Below the pieces are notes generated by a model. The model was not told the DNA's origin. It worked only from the letters and a program-made list of their open reading frames with translations, and made no database searches. 8,789 nucleotides of DNA from positions 1 to 8,789 of the forward strand of contig JAITAW010000290.1 in assembly GCA_031283905.1 (NCBI GenBank), read 5' to 3'. The translations under genes were made by a program, and so were the position numbers. Below, piece after piece: positions 1-5,853 of this stretch (position 1 is its first letter; the number at the start of each line of letters is the position of its first letter). The DNA is from Treponema sp. (lineage in GTDB: Bacteria; Spirochaetota; Spirochaetia; Treponematales; Breznakiellaceae).

Positions 1-88
1 CTACGCTCCCGAACTGTGAGAAGAGGTTGCGAAGACCGTCCTCGGTCGTATTATAGGCAAGATTACCAACATACAATTTCTTGGCCAT
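1..88 (-). CDS. RRM-domain RNA-binding protein, N-terminal fragment
   Basis: The first 29 codons of a gene that leaves the window on the left. The protein starts MAKKLYVGNLAYNTTEDGL. Residues 5-10 (LYVGNL) are a clear RNP-2 motif, the first beta-strand of an RNA recognition motif, and the following residues through LRNLFSQFGSV match the first helix and turn of the fold. Bacterial proteins of this type are usually small single-RRM proteins of about 80-110 residues that bind single-stranded RNA in the cytoplasm and are often linked to cold or stress responses; that role is family knowledge. The ATG at 86-88 is chosen because RNP-2 begins four residues later, as usual in the family, and an AGGA lies about 8 nt upstream. 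The RNP-1 motif falls outside the window. A strong promoter about 300 nt upstream points to a long leader. The RRM call is secure; the role is inferred. Confidence 0.88.
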   Translation of the reverse strand, partial: MAKKLYVGNLAYNTTEDGLRNLFSQFGSV

Positions 89-396
89 TAAAATATTCCT
101 TCACCCGGAAACGCCGGGCGCGTTTTTATTTACGCCTGCAAACCGCAGGCGGTTCCATTCCCCCTCAAGATGTCTTCGGGAAAAAGAGATACCCATATAG
201 AAAAATATAAGAGAAAGATCGCTGTATGTGAAAGAAATGCAAGAGCGGCAAAAAGACAGACAATATCTTTATCACGCACGGTACACTCCGCGCTCGTTTT
301 GAAATCGTTAAAAAGCAAATTTTCCAAAAACAACTTTCCCGTAAAAATCAAGATGGATTATCTATCCTGATTTCATTCGCAATAGCATAGAATTTG
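89..396 (-). other. Long 5' leader of the RRM gene with two hairpins
   Basis: This is the stretch between the predicted transcription start and the RRM start codon. It has no supported gene; the open frames here lack a good start and ribosome binding site. Two GC-rich hairpins lie near the coding end: CGCCTGC/GCAGGCG (133-139 with 145-151, 5-nt loop) and CCCGG/CCGGG (104-108 with 114-118, 5-nt loop). The second is only about 10 nt upstream of the AGGA ribosome binding site. Neither is followed by a U-run in the minus-strand direction, so they are not obvious terminators. The length and position suggest post-transcriptional control, such as temperature-sensitive folding, but no known riboswitch class is recognised. 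Confidence 0.45.
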
Positions 397-427
397 TAGT
401 TATTATAACTGTTTTTACATTTGTAGT
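392..427. repeat. Operator-like direct repeat and palindrome at the RRM promoter
   Basis: ATTTGTAGT occurs at 392-400 and again at 419-427, start points 27 bp apart. Read on the minus strand (ACTACAAAT), one copy overlaps the end of the -35 box and the other lies just downstream of the -10 box. Between them, AGTTAT-T-ATAACT (398-410) is a perfect palindrome with a one-base centre that covers the -10 box. The placement suits a regulator-binding site, but no regulator is seen here and the region is AT-rich, so chance is possible. Confidence 0.35.
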
Positions 428-430
428 CAA
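402..430 (-). promoter_or_regulatory. Sigma-70-type promoter for the RRM gene
   Basis: On the minus strand, TTGACT (425-430) and TATAAT (402-407) are separated by exactly 17 bp. The -10 box is perfect and the -35 box matches 5 of 6. Transcription would start near 395 and run toward the RRM gene, giving a leader of roughly 300 nt. This is the best promoter match in the window. The -10 box lies inside a 13-bp palindrome, and the promoter is bracketed by a 9-bp direct repeat. Confidence 0.72.
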
Positions 431-509
431 GGTGATTTTCAAGAATTTTGCAAATTCGCCGCATTTATCAAGAGATTAGGCTTCTTTTTAAAAGGTAAAG
501 GGAAATTTT

Positions 510-596
510 ATGACGAGCGGTTTAAGCGCTGGCTTTTCAGGCATGTCCCGCGCCGCGCCGTTCACTCAAGCGGATAGCCGCCGCGCTTTTTTGTAA
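510..596 (+). CDS. Possible 28-residue small ORF upstream of spsF
   Basis: ATG at 510 is preceded by AAAGGG about 7 nt upstream and opens 28 codons beginning MTSGLSAGFSGMSR and ending with TAA at 594-596. It lies in the same frame as spsF, which starts 33 nt after the stop, so it could be a leader peptide, a remnant of an upstream start, or chance. SpsF-family proteins normally begin at the motif seen right after the 630 ATG, so the extension is not needed for the enzyme. A terminator-like hairpin overlaps its last codons. The product matches nothing I recognise. Confidence 0.2.
   Translation: MTSGLSAGFSGMSRAAPFTQADSRRAFL
568..592 (+). terminator. Terminator-like hairpin before spsF
   Basis: AAGCG (568-572) pairs with CGCTT (584-588), and the T-run covers 587-592. 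CGG/CCG (571-573 and 578-580) offers a competing inner stem. The 5-bp outer stem with an 11-nt loop is weak, though the six Ts fit an intrinsic terminator on the plus strand. It could end a short upstream transcript or act as an attenuator in front of spsF. It overlaps the end of the small ORF at 510-596. Confidence 0.3.
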
Positions 597-629
597 TCCG
601 CAGCCGGAAAAAGACCGAAGAGATATATA

Positions 630-1349
630 ATGATAACTGCGGTAGTATTGCAGGCCCGGCTCGACTCAACACGGCTTCCCAACAAGGCGTTGCTTCCTTT
701 GCGCGGCGTAGCGGACGAAGAACCGCTCGTATACAGGGTGATGGACGCGCTGCGGACCGTCCCTTGCGACCTATACGTACTTGCCTGTCCGCCGGATTGC
801 GTTTCCGCGTTCGCTCCTTTCGCGGAACGCGCCGGCTTCGAACTATGCGCCGGCTCAAAGGAAGACGTGCTTGCGCGGTACTGCGGCGCGGTGCGGAAGT
901 TTGCCATTGACCGCGTGATTCGCGCTACGGGCGACAACCCTTTCGTATTCACGGACGCGGCGTTCATGCTTAACCGCGAGGCGCGGACCCTCAACGCCGA
1001 TTACGCGGGGTACGCCGCCCTGCCTTACGGCGCGGGCGTTGAATCGGTCCTTGCCGAATCCCTGCTCCGCGCCGAAAGGGAGGCCTCGGCAGGTGCGGAA
1101 CGCGAGCATGTGTGTCCGTATTTATACAACCACCCGGAACGCTTCCGGCTGCACAGACCCTTGGCGCCTCGCGTCTGGCAAGCGCCGGACATGCGGCTCA
1201 CTGTTGACACGAAGGAAGACTATGAACGGGCAGTTGCGCTGTACCGCGATCTTTCGCTCATCAGGCAGGAAGAGCGGTTTAACGGCGCGAGCGTTGTCAA
1301 AGCGTATGAAACGCGCTATGGCGTATGCGCCGCTCATACCGGGGCGTGA
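630..1349 (+). CDS. spsF: SpsF-family cytidylyltransferase-like protein
   Basis: A 239-residue protein of the SpsF family (COG1861 type), related to the CMP-sialate and CMP-Kdo synthetases, which transfer CMP from CTP to an acidic sugar in the cytoplasm. The nucleotide-binding signature is at residues 8-19 (QARLDSTRLPNK); the family consensus usually has Gly where this protein has Asp12 and Asn18. GDNPF at residues 101-105 fits the metal-binding acidic loop, and LTVDT at 190-194 followed by KEDY is the usual C-terminal family signature. Length is normal. The start at 630 puts the signature at the usual distance from the N-terminus; GAAGAG about 8 nt upstream is a modest ribosome binding site. 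The stop overlaps the next start by one base (TGATG), so the two are probably translationally coupled. The sugar is unknown; context with a PseG/SpsG-like domain suggests a nonulosonic acid or a related modified sugar. The symbol reflects family membership, not proven function. Confidence 0.82.
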   Translation: MITAVVLQARLDSTRLPNKALLPLRGVADEEPLVYRVMDALRTVPCDLYVLACPPDCVSAFAPFAERAGFELCAGSKEDVLARYCGAVRKFAIDRVIRATGDNPFVFTDAAFMLNREARTLNADYAGYAALPYGAGVESVLAESLLRAEREASAGAEREHVCPYLYNHPERFRLHRPLAPRVWQAPDMRLTVDTKEDYERAVALYRDLSLIRQEERFNGASVVKAYETRYGVCAAHTGA

Positions 1350-3394
1350 TGAAACCTGTTCTTATTGTTCCTTCTTATAAAATAGGGCGTGGAGGCGGAC
1401 ACCTTGCTCGCTGCGCCGCGCTTGCGGAAGAATTGCGCTCTCTGGGCAGGGAAGCCTGCCTTTACGCGCCGGCGGCTGGGCCGCTGGCCGTACCAGAGGG
1501 GGGCTTTGCCTTCATCGTCCTTGACTGCTTTAGAACATCACGGGCTGACTTTCCCGTGTGGCGGCGGCTTGCGCCGGTTGTGGGCATTGACGAAGGCGGT
1601 CCGTACAGAAACTACGCCGACTTTCTGATTGACCTGTTGCCGAATCTCGAAAAGACGCAGTCTAACATCCGCAACCCCGGTCTGTTGCGGCTCCCCGCAA
1701 CAAGGCGTCCCGCGTGGAATGATGCGCCGCTTGCGGACGGCGTGGAGTGTGGAGCGGGGCGTGGCGGGCGCAAGCCGCTGCGCGTTCTGATCACATTCGG
1801 CGCGGAAGACGCCGCGGGGCTTACCTCGCCCGCAGCCGCCGCGCTTGCCGCTAAAAACGGACTTGAAGTTACCGCTGTCTTCGGCGCGTTGAACCGGAGC
1901 GCGCCGCCGCATCCGCGGTCGCAAGCGCGGGCGCGGAAAGATGCGTTGCGGGGAAAAACCATAACTGTTTTGGAACACGTCCCTGATTTGAGCGAGCGTC
2001 TTGCGGACTACGATCTGGTTATCACGCATTTCGGACTTACCGCGTTTGAAAGCCTGTATGCCCGCGCGCCAGTAGCGCTCGTGTCCCCAACGGCGTACCA
2101 TGAAAGGCTCGCCCGTAGCGCCGGGTTTTTCACGGCGGGACGCGGGATAAAGGGCATCCGGCGTCTCAAGAAGCTGAAGCTTGACGGAGCGCGGCGAGCC
2201 GCGCTGGGGCGGCGCTGCCGGGAAATCTCGGAACGGTACGGCTTTGAGAACGCGGACTCGTGCGCGAACGGGCATGGCGGGAACAGTCTTGCCCATGCGC
2301 TCGCTTCTATTGCCATACACGCGGCGGACTGCCCCATCTGCGGCGTCCTCGATACCGCCGCCAGTATCACCAGTACAGCCGGCACTACCGCCAGCACCCC
2401 CGGCATTGCCGGCAACGAGGGCAACGGCGGCGCCCCCGCCGGCCCCGCCGCCAGCGCCCCCGGCACTCCCGCCGGACTATCGAGAAAAAAGCGGTTCTCC
2501 CCAGCGCTCGCCCGCTTTCATGACCGCACCTACCGCGCCTGTCCGGTCTGTGGCATAACCTACATGAGCCGCTCTTCGCCGCCGCCAATAGAGTACGCGA
2601 AAGACTACTTTTTCGATCTTTACAAGAAACAGTACGGCAAAACGTATCTTGAAGATTTTCCGGATTTGGTACAGGCGGGCAGAAAGCGGCTTTCCCATAT
2701 TGTTTCCATAATGAAGACGCAGGCGGCGCGAAGCGCGGCGCGGGAAGCGCGGCGGGAAACGGAACGCGGAACGCCCCGTCTGCTGGACATAGGCTGCGCC
2801 TACGGCCCGTTTCTGGCGGCGGCGCGGGAAGCGGGCTTTGATCCAACGGGGATCGAAGCGACGGAAGACGCGGCGTCCTATGTGAGGCGCGAGCTTGGGA
2901 CGCCTTGTTTTCAAGACCCTTTCCCTCTGCCGGACGGCGGCGGCCCCTTTTCAGACGGGCAGTTTGACGTTATCTCCCTGTGGTACGTGATTGAGCATTT
3001 CGAGAACGCGGGCGCGGCGCTGACCGCGATCAACAGGCTACTGAGAAGGGGAGGGGTTCTCGCGTTTTCGACTCCTTCGCTGGAAGGCGTGTCCGCGCGG
3101 GGATCGCCTCGCTCCCTGCGCTCCTTTCTTGAGAAAAGCCCGCCGGATCATTACACGGTCTGGAGCCCCTCAAAGACGCGCGGCGTCCTGAGAAAGTTCG
3201 GCTTTGATCTCAAAAAGGTTGTCATTACGGGCCATCATCCAGAGCGGTTTCCGGTTCTTGGAAAACTCGTTTGTGGAAAACTCAACGGCGGCGCAAACAG
3301 CGTCCGGCGCGGGGCGGCGTACCGCGTCCTGCTCGCGGCAAGCCGCTTGTTTGGTTTGGGCGATACGTTTGAGGCATACGCCGTGAAAATGTAG
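1349..3394 (+). CDS. Fusion: PseG/SpsG-like domain plus zinc-motif SAM methyltransferase
   Basis: A 681-residue two-part protein. Residues 1 to about 300 resemble PseG/SpsG, GT-B-fold enzymes that remove UDP from an activated amino sugar in pseudaminic-type pathways. The loop GRGGGHLAR has His18 where PseG has its catalytic histidine; DEGGPYRNY (81-89) and HFGLTAFE (227-234) fit the nucleotide-binding half. Residues about 328-681 form a class I methyltransferase: CPICG (328-332) and CPVCG (398-402) make a split zinc site, LLDIGCAYGPF (478-488) is SAM motif I, and WYVIEHFE (545-552) is the post-IV region. Methyltransferases with this N-terminal zinc motif often act on nucleotide-linked sugars. 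I start the gene at 1349 because it overlaps the spsF stop and places the His loop normally; an ATG at 1325 would add eight residues. An Ala/Gly/Pro-rich insert separates the two cysteine pairs. Joining the two activities suggests sequential steps on one sugar; the substrate is unknown. Confidence 0.75.
   Translation: MKPVLIVPSYKIGRGGGHLARCAALAEELRSLGREACLYAPAAGPLAVPEGGFAFIVLDCFRTSRADFPVWRRLAPVVGIDEGGPYRNYADFLIDLLPNLEKTQSNIRNPGLLRLPATRRPAWNDAPLADGVECGAGRGGRKPLRVLITFGAEDAAGLTSPAAAALAAKNGLEVTAVFGALNRSAPPHPRSQARARKDALRGKTITVLEHVPDLSERLADYDLVITHFGLTAFESLYARAPVALVSPTAYHERLARSAGFFTAGRGIKGIRRLKKLKLDGARRAALGRRCREISERYGFENADSCANGHGGNSLAHALASIAIHAADCPICGVLDTAASITSTAGTTASTPGIAGNEGNGGAPAGPAASAPGTPAGLSRKKRFSPALARFHDRTYRACPVCGITYMSRSSPPPIEYAKDYFFDLYKKQYGKTYLEDFPDLVQAGRKRLSHIVSIMKTQAARSAAREARRETERGTPRLLDIGCAYGPFLAAAREAGFDPTGIEATEDAASYVRRELGTPCFQDPFPLPDGGGPFSDGQFDVISLWYVIEHFENAGAALTAINRLLRRGGVLAFSTPSLEGVSARGSPRSLRSFLEKSPPDHYTVWSPSKTRGVLRKFGFDLKKVVITGHHPERFPVLGKLVCGKLNGGANSVRRGAAYRVLLAASRLFGLGDTFEAYAVKM
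2354..2479 (+). repeat. Low-complexity GC-rich insert in the fusion protein
   Basis: About 42 codons (residues 336-377) made almost only of Ala, Gly, Pro, Thr and Ser, written mainly with GCC, GGC, CCC and ACC. It is an imperfect triplet-like expansion and sits between the two CxxC pairs, where relatives usually have a short folded segment. It is in frame and has no stop. It is probably a flexible linker grown by replication slippage. Confidence 0.7.
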
Positions 3395-3403
3395 CTTTAC
3401 CAA

Positions 3404-3466
3404 GATCGCGCCGGATCGAACGGCTTGATAAGCCCCGTCCAAAACGCCTTGATCGCGCCGGATCGA
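3404..3466. repeat. 16-bp direct repeat downstream of the sugar operon
   Basis: GATCGCGCCGGATCGA occurs at 3404-3419 and 3451-3466, both on the plus strand, 47 bp from start to start. Between the copies, GGCTT/AAGCC (3422-3426 and 3430-3434) can form a small hairpin. There is no T-run, so this is not a clear terminator. The function is unknown; it may be the edge of a dispersed repeat or a rearrangement scar beside the restriction cassette. Confidence 0.5.
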
Positions 3467-3531
3467 GCCCAAACCCGCCTTCAGCGCAAAACGCCACGCC
3501 CCGTTATGCGCCGTTTCACGTATATCGTTCC

Positions 3532-3553
3532 GGCTGTAGAAGCATATACAGCC
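3532..3553. other. Hairpin in the convergent gap
   Basis: GGCTGTA (3532-3538) and TACAGCC (3547-3553) form a 7-bp perfect stem with an 8-nt loop, between the convergent ends of the plus-strand sugar operon and the minus-strand restriction genes. No T-run follows on either strand. It may limit read-through or protect 3' ends, but this is a guess. Confidence 0.3.
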
Positions 3554-3582
3554 CTTATGTGCAGTACCGTCTGCTTTACGAT

Positions 3583-3600
3583 TAGTTTTAAATAAAACTA
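3583..3600 (-). terminator. AT-rich inverted repeat at the endonuclease stop codon
   Basis: TAGTTTT (3583-3589) and AAAACTA (3594-3600) form a 7-bp perfect inverted repeat with a 4-nt loop, overlapping the last codons and the stop of the endonuclease gene. The position fits transcript termination for the restriction operon, but the stem is mostly A-T and no U-tract follows, so it is weak. Confidence 0.25.
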
Positions 3601-4448
3601 GACAAAAATCCCAACATATCGTTTTGATTACGATATTCTACTTTTACTATATCTCCATTCGAATATTGTATTTCCGCTTCGTACTTGTTAAATTCCGGTG
3701 ATATATCATTTATATTAATATTGACAATAAACTCTTTTGCCTTTTCGATAGAATCAAAAATATATTGTTTCCCATACATCATCCAAATATGAATCCTGCT
3801 AATTCTTCTATCAAGTTTTAATTGTAACGATGACATAAATTGATTGATTGCAAATAAATTTTGCTCCGTTATTTTTCTGTATATTTTACCTTTTTGAGCG
3901 TCATTCAACTTCTCCCATAAAGCAATCTGTTTCGCAAAGTATTCTTCTGTTGTATTTTCTTCAAAATATACATCTATCTCTATGATACGAAAAGCATTTA
4001 CAATCATTTCATAGGGGAAATAGAGAATGGTAAACCCCAATGACTGTAACTGTTTCAACGAATTATCGGTAAAAACTCCCGCGAGTATTGCCCCAATAAA
4101 CGGATTATCTTTTTTGTATTTCTCGAATAAAGGCATTATCGCGCCCTGTATCTCCTGCGCCTTGTTCCTTGAATGTTTTGTATATCTGCGCCACGCACAT
4201 TCAATAAAAGCAACAGGTTTTCCGGTATGCTCCGGCGTTCCGTCTTTTTCAAATACAAAATCAAGATCATGTTTGTTATTATTTATGTCTATCCACGTAA
4301 GTTTTGTACCGGAGCGGGCAATTCTGAATTCCTTTTTGTCAAAATAGAGGCTATGTTTTTCCGCAAATTCCCGTAAAAACGGCTCAAGGGCATTTTCCAA
4401 ACTTTCCCCAATAATTTGCCCCAATCTGTGCGCGTATGAAATTGCCAT
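3588..4448 (-). CDS. Probable type II restriction endonuclease, PD-(D/E)XK-like
   Basis: A 286-residue soluble protein with no signal peptide. The supporting motif is HDLDF (60-64), then about 20 residues later FIECAWRRYTKHSRNK (81-96). This fits the two acidic strands of a PD-(D/E)XK nuclease, with Asp61 or Asp63 and Glu83 as metal ligands. The usual lysine two residues after the acid is replaced by Ala85; Lys91 or a nearby arginine may take its place. GAILAGVF and FTILYFPYEMIV look like the next core strands. It follows the methyltransferase stop by one base, with AGGGGG (4453-4458) in the end of that gene as its ribosome binding site, the usual arrangement when protection must come before cutting. 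Like its partner it is AT-rich compared with flanking genes. Alternative: a nuclease of another defence type, but adjacency to a stand-alone methyltransferase favours type II. The recognition sequence cannot be read. Confidence 0.68.
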   Translation of the reverse strand: MAISYAHRLGQIIGESLENALEPFLREFAEKHSLYFDKKEFRIARSGTKLTWIDINNNKHDLDFVFEKDGTPEHTGKPVAFIECAWRRYTKHSRNKAQEIQGAIMPLFEKYKKDNPFIGAILAGVFTDNSLKQLQSLGFTILYFPYEMIVNAFRIIEIDVYFEENTTEEYFAKQIALWEKLNDAQKGKIYRKITEQNLFAINQFMSSLQLKLDRRISRIHIWMMYGKQYIFDSIEKAKEFIVNININDISPEFNKYEAEIQYSNGDIVKVEYRNQNDMLGFLSSFI

Positions 4449-4449
4449 A

Positions 4450-5748
4450 CTACCCCCTTATCCATAACCGGCCCTCTTTTAAGGGGACTCTGTGTTTCCG
4501 ATTTTTCCATTTAATATTTCTATCGCGGGTCTTTTCAAAAGACCAAGACTCAAATCCAGCGGCAAGCGCGAGTTTTCCAAGCCATATATCTGCAGGCGCA
4601 TATACACCATAAGGCGCGGAATCGCCAATAACAAAACAAACAATGGAATTTTTTTTCATAAGTTGCCGAAGATTAATAAATACTTTCGCCAAATCCAGAT
4701 AATAAGCCGCTATCATTGTGTGATATGTTTTTTTGCCGCCATGTTCGAGCCTAACCTGTTCTAATTCCTTACATACGGCGGTAATCTCACCGGAAATTGG
4801 CACAAGCAGAGGATCATGTAAAATAGTATCCAAATTAAGTTTTTCTGCCGCACTGTGCTGTGAGCATGAACGGATTAAACCGTTTCTGACTCTTGTTTGC
4901 AAATCGCTCCAGCCTTTTATTTCATTCCAAAATATCATTTCAAAACGTGTAGCATCGGCATAATCATAATTATTCGGATACGGCGGCGATGTAATTAAAA
5001 TATCGAAGGCGTTTTTATATGCCTGCAATAATTCCCGTGCATCATGATTGAGTATCTCTGCCTGTGCGGTAATGTTTTTTTTATTGAAAAGTTGTAGGTC
5101 CCACACTATTTCACTAAATTTTTGAGAAAAAGCGGCGTAGGGATCAATTGCGTTTTTCTTTTTTTTATTTGGCTGAATATACTGCCATTGTGCAGTTCCG
5201 GCATGGCTGGTTGAACGCAAAATAGCCGTAATCGCCAACCATAGTATTTCTGATTCGAATGAATTGTCCGCTATTTCGTTGTATTTATCCCGCATTGCAA
5301 TTAATATGCTAAGGATTTCGGGTGTATAACAATTCTTTAACAATTCAGGCTGTCCATCAAAATTAAAATCTTTTGAAACAGGGCAATGTATTATTTCGTT
5401 ATATAATTTTTTTGTATGGTCAATGTTAAATGTATAATGTAATTTAATGTTGGCTATTCTGTTGACAAAATACTGTTTTTCAAAACCGATTGACGGAAAC
5501 CGTATCTCATTCGCTGCTACCAAAGTTGTTCCTGAACCGGCAAACGGATCTAAAATCATGCTCTTGTCTTTGGCATATTGCCGTATGGTTTCCTTTACCC
5601 AATCGGCGGAAAATCCGGCGGAATACCGGAACCAGCGGTGAACCGGCAACTTCATATTGCCGATAAAAGTTGTACTAGTTTGGTCCCGTTGGTTTGTTTT
5701 TACTTCAATATCAAACAAATCCAACTGATCCGCAACACTTATACTCAT
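4450..5748 (-). CDS. SPPY-type DNA methyltransferase of a type II R-M system
   Basis: A 432-residue SAM-dependent DNA methyltransferase. DPFAGSGTT (67-75) is SAM motif I, preceded by HRWFRYSAGFSADWV (37-51), which resembles a motif X helix region, and GFE (88-90) fits the motif II acid. The catalytic motif IV is TSPPY (253-257); SPPY is typical of N4-cytosine enzymes, although adenine modification cannot be excluded. IVCFVIGDSAPYG (369-381) looks like later core strands. About 180 residues separate motif I from motif IV, so the order resembles the alpha class with a possible target-recognition region between. No separate specificity gene is seen. The start at 5748 gives a normal N-terminus but lacks a clear ribosome binding site; the next in-frame methionine (Met32) would cut close to the conserved region. 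It is the first gene of the AT-rich pair and protects host DNA from the endonuclease encoded right after it. Confidence 0.85.
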   Translation of the reverse strand: MSISVADQLDLFDIEVKTNQRDQTSTTFIGNMKLPVHRWFRYSAGFSADWVKETIRQYAKDKSMILDPFAGSGTTLVAANEIRFPSIGFEKQYFVNRIANIKLHYTFNIDHTKKLYNEIIHCPVSKDFNFDGQPELLKNCYTPEILSILIAMRDKYNEIADNSFESEILWLAITAILRSTSHAGTAQWQYIQPNKKKKNAIDPYAAFSQKFSEIVWDLQLFNKKNITAQAEILNHDARELLQAYKNAFDILITSPPYPNNYDYADATRFEMIFWNEIKGWSDLQTRVRNGLIRSCSQHSAAEKLNLDTILHDPLLVPISGEITAVCKELEQVRLEHGGKKTYHTMIAAYYLDLAKVFINLRQLMKKNSIVCFVIGDSAPYGVYAPADIWLGKLALAAGFESWSFEKTRDRNIKWKNRKHRVPLKEGRLWIRG

Positions 5749-5756
5749 ATTAGGGA

Positions 5757-5785
5757 ATGATATACCGTTTTTGGAAAAAGTTCAA
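5757..5785 (-). promoter_or_regulatory. Candidate promoter of the restriction-modification operon
   Basis: On the minus strand, TTGAAC (5780-5785) and TATCAT (5757-5762) are 17 bp apart. The -10 box ends 8 nt before the methyltransferase ATG, so the transcript would have almost no leader, which agrees with the missing ribosome binding site. A perfect TATAAT farther up (5817-5822) has only a poor -35 and is the alternative, giving a leader of about 60 nt. Confidence 0.4.
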
Positions 5786-5853
5786 GTCCCTTTTTTATTA
5801 GAATTTGTTATGATTTATTATACTCTTTTTTATGTATCTTTTGGAAAAAATTC
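5769..5853. repeat. Paired TTTTGGAAAAA-N-TTC boxes upstream of the methyltransferase
   Basis: TTTTGGAAAAAGTTC (5769-5783) and TTTTGGAAAAAATTC (5839-5853) differ at one position and start exactly 70 bp apart. The first overlaps the -35 box and spacer of the proximal candidate promoter; the second overlaps the -35 region of the distal one. They could be binding sites for an autoregulator of the R-M operon, possibly the methyltransferase itself, since no controller gene is present. AT-rich sequence makes chance repeats more likely. Confidence 0.4.

Noticed and set aside
111..127. Plus-strand terminator (ACGC/GCGT stem with T5)
   Set aside because: The stem is only 4 bp and no plus-strand gene ends before it; the DNA is better explained as part of the RRM leader.
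130..351. Minus-strand 73-codon frame with a hydrophobic stretch inside the RRM leader
   Set aside because: It begins with TTG without a ribosome binding site, has no recognisable family, and ends within a hairpin of the leader; treated as leader sequence.
170..370. Plus-strand 66-codon basic frame
   Set aside because: No ribosome binding site or promoter, no family resemblance, and it runs antisense to the predicted RRM leader.
1325..1348. Upstream ATG for the fusion protein
   Set aside because: It adds eight residues not needed by the fold; the ATG at 1349 overlaps the spsF stop (TGATG) and starts just before the first beta-strand.
1538..2320. 260-codon minus-strand frame inside the fusion gene
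   Set aside because: It is a shadow of GC-rich coding DNA: the plus-strand protein has clear PseG-like motifs there, and the antisense product shows no domain.
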